From Cephalopachus bancanus (Eukaryota; Chordata; Mammalia; Primates; Tarsiidae), in contig JAPVLO010000133.1 of the NCBI GenBank assembly GCA_027257055.1, positions 1,054,001 to 1,118,000 on the forward strand: a stretch of DNA of 64,000 nt, written 5' to 3'. Position 1 is the stretch's first letter; each line of letters opens with the position of its first letter. The notes below the pieces were generated by a model. The model saw nothing but the letters and a program-made list of their open reading frames with translations, ran no database searches and had not been told where the DNA came from. This document shows, in pieces, positions 56,800 to 64,000 of the stretch. The position numbers and the translations under genes are program-made.

Positions 56800-57112
56800 C
56801 TTTGGACAACTCCAATAGCCTACTTCCTTTGTTTTCTCTCACCCTTTCTCTTTTCTTCCTAATGTATTCTAAGACTAGAGTGATTTCTTTGAAGTTTATG
56901 TGTGATCAAATCACTTTCTACCAAATTAATGTCAGTGTCAACCCCCGCACCACCCCATACTCTGGTCTTGGGATGAAGCCTGAGCTCAGTGACCTGAACT
57001 CAGGCGTTTCTCAGCCTAATACCTGTCCCCCCTCCAGCCTCCTAGCACAGTTACTCCCTCAGACTTCAACTTTAGTCTGGCTTCCTACAGTAAGCTTTCC
57101 CTGACTTTCTGA
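56800..57112 (-). mobile_element. L2 relic, part 1
   Basis: Pyrimidine-rich reversed L2 sequence ('gtaagctttccctgactttc', 'tgtgatcaaatcactttcta'), resuming after the L1 fragment at about 57247 with 'gagatgataagctccagaag'. The plus frame 56802-57104 is noise in this relic. Confidence 0.55.
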
Positions 57113-57246
57113 CCTTTTTTCCATCTTTATTTTAGATTCAGGAAGTACACATGCATATTTGTTATGTGGACATATTATGTCATGGTGGGGATTGGGGCTT
57201 AGGTGGTCCATTCCCCAGATAGTGAACATTGTGCCCGGTATGTAAT
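57113..57246 (-). mobile_element. L1 3'-end fragment (about 130 bp)
   Basis: 'ttagattcaggaagtacaca', 'tgcatatttgttatgtggac' and 'attccccagatagtgaacat' match the L1 3' UTR at 825-945 closely. It interrupts the L2. TTCTGACC before and TTCTGAACC after fit a short target duplication, so this is a severely 5'-truncated insertion rather than a deletion. Confidence 0.85.
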
Positions 57247-57480
57247 TTCTGAACCCTAGCTTCTCCTCTTCATGATCTCCCTCCACTTATTGGTGTCCTC
57301 AGTAGCCTTTCTAAAAAAAAAAAAAAAATCGTAGACTTTCATACCAACATATGCTTTTCCTTCACAGCACTTAACAGTTGTAATTTCACTTCAGTGTGTA
57401 TAGTATAGTCTCCCCTATGAGATGATAAGCTCCAGAAGGGCAGAGTTGGTAGTCTAATTTTTCTGGTAACAATTTCTAAA
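57247..57480 (-). mobile_element. L2 relic, part 2
   Basis: 'ttcacagcacttaacagttg' and 'gagatgataagctccagaag' then 'ggcagagttggt' are reversed L2 3' landmarks. It includes an A-run at 57312-57328. Confidence 0.65.
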
Positions 57481-58925
57481 CTGATAAAATTCAAGAGAGA
57501 GCTGACCAAATGAAAACTATATAGTGATTTTCAAAATATTTTAGCAGTAGTAATATGTTACTAAAAACAAAATCTTACACAAAATTTTGGAAGACAGAGT
57601 AAAAAGTGACACAATAATACTATATGTTAAATTCAATTTTGTAATATTTATGTAAAATAGAAACATCAGAGAAGAAATGTGACTATTTTGTAAATCACAA
57701 AATATTTTGGAAAATAATAAAAAACTTGAATTGGGGGATTTTGCATGAAAAAAATTTCAAGGACAAATAAACCTTAGCATCTGCTTCATCTCAGTTTTGT
57801 TTTGATTAGTTGAACAGATAAAAATCCAAAAATATATAAGTAGGCAGCTACACCAACAACAGCATTCTTTCTATTCACAGGAGGGTCTTCATTTAAAATA
57901 TAGCAGACACCAACTCAAAAAATAAAAATAAAATAAAATATAGCAGAATCCTGAATAATAGAATTTTTTTTCATAGTTCAATCAATAACAACCTCTAATT
58001 ACTGCTTACATCCTCTGGCAAAACATTCATAATAAGTAGAAGATGGGGCTCTTCAACCAGTTTAACTTTATATTTGGTGAAAAATAATTTTCCAAGTATA
58101 TCTTAAAATGTTATAAGTGAGTGATGGTATTTTTTTGAAAATAAAGTCTTGGTGATGTTGGTGGCATTTGTATAAGATGTTTGACTTCTCCAGGCACTCA
58201 ACATTTTTTCTGTTTGTAAAGTTAAATCCAAAATCCATTCACTGACACTTTATCTGCTATAGTGTGCACTTTAACAATACAATTCCCCACTGCCAAATAG
58301 AGCCTTCCAGCTTATTAAAAAATAAAAACATCCAACTTGCTCCAAACATATTGTACAAACATGGTTGGGAGAAATGATATCTTTGAAATATTAAGCAAAT
58401 GGATTATTTTCATCCACAAAAATAATGAGTTTGTCTCATATGATATATTCAAACCTCCACCTTGATTCTAGATTGTTACAAATATTTCTGGAAGAGTCAG
58501 CCATTTAATAAGATTGTTAATACACTTGACAATTTTGTGACATTTCCCTAAACTGTTTTTGAAAGATGCTGGCTTCTATAATTTCTTTGCAACATGTGGT
58601 GCTGACTTGAACACATTTCAGCAATAGATTCATACACGCCATCTCGGCAGTTGTTGACCTCAGTGCCTTCACGCTGCCAGTACAGATGTCACTGCATTTT
58701 TGCCAACATCCTTTATGGATTGTTAAAAACAGATCCAAACACTAGCAAAAAATTCCCCTGTTGTCTGTGTCAAGTGTTCAAATTAATGTATACTCCTCAC
58801 ATTCACCTGCATGTACAGTATAAAGCGAGCAATTGGAAATCAGTAGTACATGAACTCTCATTCAGTTGAACTGTAAATGGGACAGTTATAAATCCCAGCC
58901 CATAAATTCATATGTATAAAGAATA
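57481..58925. other. Unique AT-rich DNA, no gene seen
   Basis: No repeat family or gene recognised apart from a short A-rich tract at about 57917-57943. The opposite-strand frames near 58517-58869 share no recognisable motif. Confidence 0.45.
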
Positions 58926-59223
58926 TAATTTATTTTTGTATTTTGAGTCATAGTCTCACTCTGTTGTCCAGGCTGCACTGTGTTGTCACAATCACAGCTT
59001 ATCACAGTCTCAACCTCCTGAGCTCAGGTGATCCTCCTAGTAGCTGAAACTACAGGTGCATGCCACCAAGCCTGGCTAATTTTTATTTTATTTTAAATTT
59101 TTTGTAGAGACAAAGTCTTGCTATGTTGCCTAGACTTGTCTTGAACTCTTAAACTCAAGCAATCCTCCCACTTTGGTCTCCCAAAGTACCGTGATTACTG
59201 ATGTGAGCCACTGTGTCCAACCC
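58926..59223 (-). mobile_element. Old Alu (AluJ-like)
   Basis: Minus-strand Alu, 'ttgagtcatagtctcactct' at one end and 'gtgagccactgtgtccaacc' at the other, with a T-rich middle linker. High CpG decay and the J-type 'gatcctcctagtagctgaaa' form point to an early primate insertion. Confidence 0.9.
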
Positions 59224-59784
59224 AGAGAATACAAATATTTATTCTAACAATGTTTACACTAAGCTTCCATTTTTTGGGTTAGAAGTAACATGACTAATTA
59301 TTTAAGTGTTTCTTCTTATTCTCAGAAGTGCATCAAGGTTCTCCCAGTGACCTTAAGCAATAGTAGGTGTGAGGACTGCTGCCACTTGGTCTTGAATCTT
59401 GTTCATGACTATTGAAATATTCCACTTCTCTTTTCAGGCCCTCTCAGTCCTTCTGCTACTTCCTTGCCTGATGGCACACAGGACTTTGCACATGATAATT
59501 GAGTTTTCTACTCCAAGACACAGTTCCCAGTAATTGTTTCCTTTTCAGGTGGTTTCTGGCTCTTCTGGAACTCATCTCAGATCTGAGGGCTTAGGGTCCC
59601 TCTCTCCACATATTCTCTGCTCACAGCATTTCTTCATTTTTCCTTCCTAATTGGGATAATCTTTTGATTACTTATTTATGTATTTATTTATTGTATACTA
59701 TAGGAACAGAAAACTGTGTTCTTTTGTGCCTTTTCCTTAAGAAAAATAATTTAATCTTCAAAGTTTTATAAGGACTGCAGTTTC
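59224..59784. other. Unique DNA with short (ATTT)n
   Basis: A (TTTA)n-like tract at about 59665-59692. No gene seen. Confidence 0.45.
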
Positions 59785-60175
59785 TGAAATATTCATTCAT
59801 TCAGTCAGGAAGTACTAGAATATCTACTAACTGTCAACCACTCTTCCTTGGATATTTGGCAGTAAAGAATAAAACAAAGTTACTGCTTTCATGGAACTGA
59901 TAGTCTTGTGGAAGAAACAAAAAACTAGCAATCTAACAAATAAATATAAATCATATTCTGAGAATGTTAACTTTTATGACTATGAAGCAGTGTAAGGTAA
60001 TAGATGGAGACATAGTCTCTGAAAAAGGAGCATTTGAGGAGATCCATGAGTAAAGGAAATACTTGGGAAAGAAAATTTCATAAGTGCCGGGGCCTTGAAG
60101 CAGGAGGGACTTGGCTAGTTTCAAAAAATCAAGATGGCCGACATGATCTGAGCAGAAAGACCAAAGGAAGGAATG
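59785..60175 (+). mobile_element. L2 LINE 3' region relic
   Basis: Landmarks in order: 'attcattcattcagtcagga', 'aagttactgctttcatggaa' then 'ctgatag', 'ggagcatttgaggagatcca', 'gggccttgaagcaggaggga' and 'caagatggccgacatg'. This follows the L2 3' region in plus orientation. Confidence 0.8.
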
Positions 60176-60647
60176 GCTGTGTGATAAAATCCAATGCGGA
60201 TATCAGTCTTTTCTTTCTTCTTCCATCTTCTCCCATTTCCAGAGTCAACACAGAGCTGACCATGGGAAAAAAGAAACAAATACAAACTTAAATAAAAACA
60301 GCAAGCATAAAAACAAAAACTCATGTTTTCTTGCTTAACAAAGAGTCCACAGAATTTCAAACTTTGGACAAATGCTATCAGTCTTATGGATAATCATTCT
60401 TAGAAGTGTCTCTGCTTTGGATCATCCTATAATGACTTTGCTTGTATTCTCCTCTCAAATGGTTCATATAATACACTTTTTGCAAGGTTAATCATCGAGG
60501 AATTCTTTTCCTAATTGTATGTCTCTCCTTCAAATGCAATGAATTTCATTCACCTTCACTATTACTCAAATTCTTTGGGTATTATTAAGCCATTCACGAT
60601 AAGCTAATGGGAATCCAAAGTTCTCTTTATGCTATACTTGAATGATA
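60176..60647. other. Unique DNA, no feature recognised
   Basis: The opposing frames at 60034-60291 and 60360-60121 lie on L2 and flank; no gene. Confidence 0.4.
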
Positions 60648-60955
60648 CTTTTTTTTTTTTAATTCAGTCTAACTCTATTGCCCATGCTGGAGTGCAGTAG
60701 CAGTATTACAACTCACTGCTGCCTCGACTTCCTGGGTTCAAGCAATCCTTCCTCCTCAGCCTCCCAAGTAGCTGGGACTACAGGTGCATGATATCATGCC
60801 AGGTTAATTTTTTGATTTTTTTTTTTTTTTTTGGTAGAGATGACATCTTGCTACATTTCCTAGGCTGGTCTTGAATTCCTGGGCTCAAGTCATCCTCCTA
60901 CCTTGGCCTTCCAAAGTGCTGGGATTACAAGTGTGAGCCACCATACCTGACTTAA
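60648..60955 (-). mobile_element. Old Alu (AluJ-like) with T-run in the linker
   Basis: Minus-strand Alu starting after a T-run, with a second T-run of about 16 at 60817-60832 in the linker, ending 'gtgagccaccatacctgact'. CpG-decayed early primate copy. Confidence 0.9.
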
Positions 60956-62158
60956 TATATAGATTGTTGCAGGGACCACAACACTATTGGCCTTCCAAAG
61001 TGGCCTTCCGCAAAAGTGTACAACATAAAATTCTTCAAGAATTCGGGCAGTGTTTACCTGCATATATATAAAATACAAACGACATTATATTTTTTTGTCT
61101 TTGAGTTAATTCACATGAATTTTTAAGCTATCCCTTTCATTTATGCACTATTGTCAGTATGGTTGATATTGATTGAATAAACAGTTCTTGAGAGTAAAAA
61201 ATTGTAAAAGTTGTTAAAATTGTCCTGTGATCTGAAGCATAGTCATATCAGAGTCTTTGCTGAAGTTTATTTTTAAATTTCTTCTGCTTAATGATGATAA
61301 ACTTCTACTTTTAAGAATAATTATTTGCACCTCACTTGAAACAATTTTTATGAGGATAAGTTTAAGATGTTTATTAAAAGAAAACTTTAGATATTCTGAA
61401 AGTGGAGAAAGACTTGGAACCATTTATCAAGACTAATGTAGCATTATCAGGTCTTCGCTACATTTTCATTTGTTACTATACAACTCTCAAGAGTATGTGT
61501 AGAGATTATGGGAAGTCATGCTCAGATCCAAGTTCAGAGATTGAGGCAGGCAAAGCTACAAACAAATATATGCTCAGAAATGACCACAAAATATTATTGG
61601 GGTTATAGAAAAATGAGTTGAACTGACACAAACAGTTAAGAATAGTCACTGATGTGCTAACATATGCTAAAACTCACATTTGTATGTGTAGTTTACTGAC
61701 AAAATTTTTAAAATATTTGAATATATGTTTTATTAATGCAAATCAAACATTTGTAGAATAGTTGAAGCTCAATCAAAACTTTAAAACATTTTTCACCCCC
61801 GATGTTCTGAATAGGATATAGAACAAAACCTAGTCTCTACTACTTTACAACCTGATCAGCCTAGATAGAAAAAAGGCTAGCATGGACTGAGTAAGAGAAA
61901 GCATTGATCAACTCTACAATTTTCAGAGCTCCAACTAATCCCAACAGGCTCAATTTAGAGCTGGAACCAAGGACACTATAGAAAAGTCTTGACAGCATGA
62001 ACCAGACAAAGGAAACAAATCTAAAGGCATTAGCCAACCTCATTTGAAACAGTGTAAGTCTGACATGGACTATTGTACATAACTGTAATCTCTCTACCTC
62101 AAAGAGGGTGTGACAGAGTTGCAGAAGTCTAGGGAATACTTTTCAACAATCAGACAGA
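60956..62158. other. Unique AT-rich DNA
   Basis: No gene or recognisable repeat. Frames 61402-61608 and 61861-62043 have no motif. Confidence 0.45.
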
Positions 62159-62325
62159 CGACTTGGAAGGTTGAGATGGAGCATCACCAGAGCCCAGCAT
62201 ATCAACGCTGGGATGGCCATAGGTGTGCCACTGCACTACAGCCTGGGTGACAGAGTGAGACTCCGATTCTAAAATAAATAAAGAAAGAAAGAAAGAAAAG
62301 AAAAGAAAAATCAGAGAGGCATCTA
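62159..62325 (+). mobile_element. Alu right-arm fragment
   Basis: 'acttggaaggttgagatgga', 'gtgccactgcactacagcct' and 'agagtgagactccgattcta' are the plus-strand Alu right arm, followed by an A-rich GAAA-type tail. The left arm is missing, so it is 5'-truncated or deleted. Confidence 0.85.
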
Positions 62326-62499
62326 CAAAAAAAACACATGACTAACATCTTTAGATTTTAGTGACAGGTTAAGACGGACTGACATGTTTTTATTCTTCTC
62401 TTTTATTCACTTTCTCATCTGTTGTTAGCATTCTCTTTCCAAACTGCAAATCTGATATCACTCATCTATTTTTTAAAAATTAAGAACTTTCAAATTTCT

Positions 62500-62790
62500 G
62501 TAAGATAAAGCCTACTTTCTCTAACATGGCATGTAGGGTCCATCACAATTAAACTCCAACATAAGATTTTAACCATATTTGCAGTGATATTCTCTCCCCT
62601 CACATATCTAGTTTATTCAAGAATAGTCACCATTCCCCCAAGAATTCCTTGAAATTTTACTATGCCTTTCCTCCAACAGAAATACCCTTACTCTCTTTTC
62701 TTCCAGTTAGATTTTAGCTCCTCATTCAAATGATATCACATCAGGAGAGCAAGAATCCTCCTCAGTATCCATCTACATTAACAGCCTTAA
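62500..62790 (-). mobile_element. Probable L2 relic
   Basis: 'catgtagggtccatcacaat', 'actatgcctttcctccaaca' and 'agctcctcattcaaatgata' follow the order of a reversed L2 3' region. Confidence 0.5.
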
Positions 62791-62872
62791 TTCATTCTAT
62801 AGCAATATTTATTTTCTGCTTTGTTCTTACTAAGGAGATTCCATTTTTTTCATAGTAGCCATGTGCCCTCTG

Positions 62873-62880
62873 AGGGGGGG

Positions 62881-62925
<45 letters not shown>
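62873..62925. repeat. Poly(G) run joined to (GA)n
   Basis: About 11 G followed by about 21 GA units. Purine-only strand of more than 50 bp, prone to length change. Confidence 0.95.
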
Positions 62926-62927
<2 letters not shown>

Positions 62928-63486
62928 TACCTCGACTCTTTTACAATTAATCATGGCCCAGAATGAACAATGAGAAAAATGTGGAAATCCAGGACCTTAT
63001 TTATCTTTTCTTCCTTCCCTTTTGTGACTACAAAGCATGGTCACATGTTAAGGAGGTTGGGAATAAAAAGACACAGGAATCTGGGTCCCTGGTGGCATTT
63101 TTATGATGTTGCACTTCCATATTTCTTGTTGCGTGTGAAAGGTTAATTCCTTTGTCTAAGACATTTCTCAGCAATCTATGGTGTTACTCCAGAATTATAG
63201 TTACTTGTTTACATTTTAGTCACCTCTACTAGAGCATTACTTAAAAAAGTATTCCTTTTTGTTTCCACAAAGTATAATATCTAGCACAAAGTAAGAGGTC
63301 ATTTATTAACAGTGGAAATGTTATTGCTGCTGTTAAAAACTTTATTGCTTCAAAAGGACACTCATGTTTCCAATCAGAAATAGACTAGTAAAAATTTTAA
63401 TAAATGTATGGATCATGGATTATTAACATATGATTGATGGTAGAATTTTTGCTGTAGGGCAGCATATTTAACTTCTATAAAACCAT
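62926..63486. other. Unique DNA, nothing recognised
   Basis: No repeat family or gene seen. Confidence 0.4.
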
Positions 63487-63498
63487 AAAGAGGCCAAC
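63487..63498. repeat. Target-site duplication of the U6-Alu chimera, left
   Basis: AAAGAGGCCAAC, repeated exactly at 63733-63744 after the A-tail. Confidence 0.93.
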
Positions 63499-63499
63499 C

Positions 63500-63506
63500 G
63501 TGCTCT

Positions 63507-63556
<50 letters not shown>

Positions 63557-63598
63557 GGCCCCTGCACAAGGATGACAGCAAATTCGTGAAGTGTTCCA
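63500..63598 (+). pseudogene. RNU6: U6 snRNA retropseudogene (5' part of a chimera)
   Basis: Nearly complete U6 spliceosomal RNA sequence: 'gtgctctcttcggcagcaca', 'aattggaacgatacagagaa', 'gattagcatggcccctgcac' then 'aaggatgaca' and 'gcaaattcgtgaagtgttcc'. Only a few bases differ from the conserved mammalian U6 (for example one in the 5' stem and a missing base after 'gatgaca'). The 3' U-tail is replaced directly by Alu sequence, and no U6 promoter (proximal element, TATA box at -25) is seen upstream, where TSD DNA lies instead. It is therefore a retrocopy, not an active U6 gene. Confidence 0.95.
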
Positions 63599-63601
63599 GG
63601 T

Positions 63602-63732
63602 TGGGCTGGGTGGCTCAGCCTGTAACCCCAGCACTTTGGGATGCCGAGGTGAATGGATTGCCTGAATCCACGGGTTCAAGACCAGCCTGGGCAACTTGGC
63701 GATACCTCGTCTCTACAAAAAAAAAAAAAAAA
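63602..63732 (+). mobile_element. Alu left monomer fused 3' of U6
   Basis: Starts 'gggctgggtggctcagcctg' and runs to 'ctcgtctctac', then an A-tail of about 16. Only the left arm is present. It has the strepsirrhine left-arm form. The A-tail is followed by the right target repeat. U6 and Alu thus form one insertion, best explained by the L1 reverse transcriptase jumping from Alu-type RNA to U6 RNA during integration. Confidence 0.93.
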
Positions 63733-63744
63733 AAAGAGGCCAAC
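63733..63744. repeat. Target-site duplication of the U6-Alu chimera, right
   Basis: AAAGAGGCCAAC; exact match to 63487-63498. The first A bases overlap the A-tail. Confidence 0.93.
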
Positions 63745-64000
63745 AATCAGACCTCTTTGGAGCCATTACAAGTCTCAGAATATGGAAGAGGGTATAATTT
63801 TATAATTTTTGCTTGACTCAACATGGCATGCTCTCTTTTTTAGTGCAAAACTCTATGGAAAGAAAACTGTGATGTTAAAGGACTCTCCAAAGAGACTCTA
63901 TCAGAGGTACAAGACAGAGAGTAATTTTGCAACAAATAAACTTTAATGCAATAATCTTGGATTACATTCAAATTTCATTCTTGAACTTCCACTTCCAAGA
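63745..64000. other. Unique DNA to the window end
   Basis: No feature recognised in the last 256 bp. Confidence 0.4.

Noticed and set aside
63500..63598. Active U6 snRNA gene
   Set aside because: No upstream U6 promoter elements, no T-run terminator, and it is bracketed by TSDs with a shared Alu A-tail.
1..64000. CRISPR arrays, operons, bacterial promoters or phage-like systems
   Set aside because: All large-scale signals are those of a primate nuclear genome; regularly spaced repeats are absent apart from simple microsatellites.

Overview
The window looks like intergenic or deep-intronic nuclear DNA from a strepsirrhine primate, most likely a Malagasy lemur. It is AT-rich and dominated by Alu, L1, L2, MIR, MaLR/ERV and Tigger/mariner copies typical of primates. 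The young Alu copies carry a start reading GGCTCAGCCTGTAA, an ATAAATCAAAAAATTAGC linker and other changes unlike human AluY/S, which points to the lemur side; the exact species is inferred, not proven. I found no host protein-coding gene. Every long open frame checked lies in a transposon relic or an Alu, or is a chance frame in AT-rich DNA.

Layout. 1-6.2 kb: an L1 3' end, a (TG)n/(TA)n tract, a young Alu and a nearly full-length but internally deleted old L1 on the minus strand. 6.2-9.4 kb: ancient L2 and L1M relics. 9.5-11.4 kb: an L1 3' end split by a 1,222-bp class II retroviral solo LTR with a perfect 6-bp target duplication. 11.4-16.5 kb: mostly unique, with a truncated Alu and an ERVL-like LTR relic. 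16.7-20.2 kb: a 2.5-kb plus-strand L1 nested in an older minus-strand L1. 20.2-25.7 kb: unique DNA with a young Alu and a 65-bp tandem duplication. 25.7-28.0 kb: an L1 with a twin-priming inversion and an Alu inserted at its target-site repeat. 28-32 kb: an L1M tail, a composite mariner element and an older Alu.

32-38.1 kb: a stack of old L1M segments interrupted by a class I solo LTR (with a tandem 79-bp CCAAT-box repeat), a young Alu, a small retrocopy and another L1. 38.4-41 kb: a CT-rich tract and an old minus-strand L1M with a duplicated 200-bp segment. 42.5-43.2 kb: the second composite mariner copy. 43.7 kb: an (AC)n tract. 44.8-47.1 kb: an L1 with a 13-bp target duplication. 47.7-48.6 kb: a MaLR LTR and an Alu. 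49.2-49.7 kb: a broken mariner transposase. 52.9-54.7 kb: a Tigger1 transposon carrying a second copy of the small retrocopy family. 54.7-63 kb: MaLR, MIR, L2, L1 and AluJ relics. 63.5 kb: a chimeric U6 snRNA-Alu retropseudogene.

The most notable items are: (1) the U6-Alu chimera with a 12-bp target duplication; (2) two copies, in opposite orientation, of the same composite mariner-derived element with three terminal repeats; (3) a small poly(A)-tailed family, seen twice, whose source transcript I do not recognise; and (4) the twin-primed L1. Coordinates of old repeats are approximate because I had no consensus alignment.
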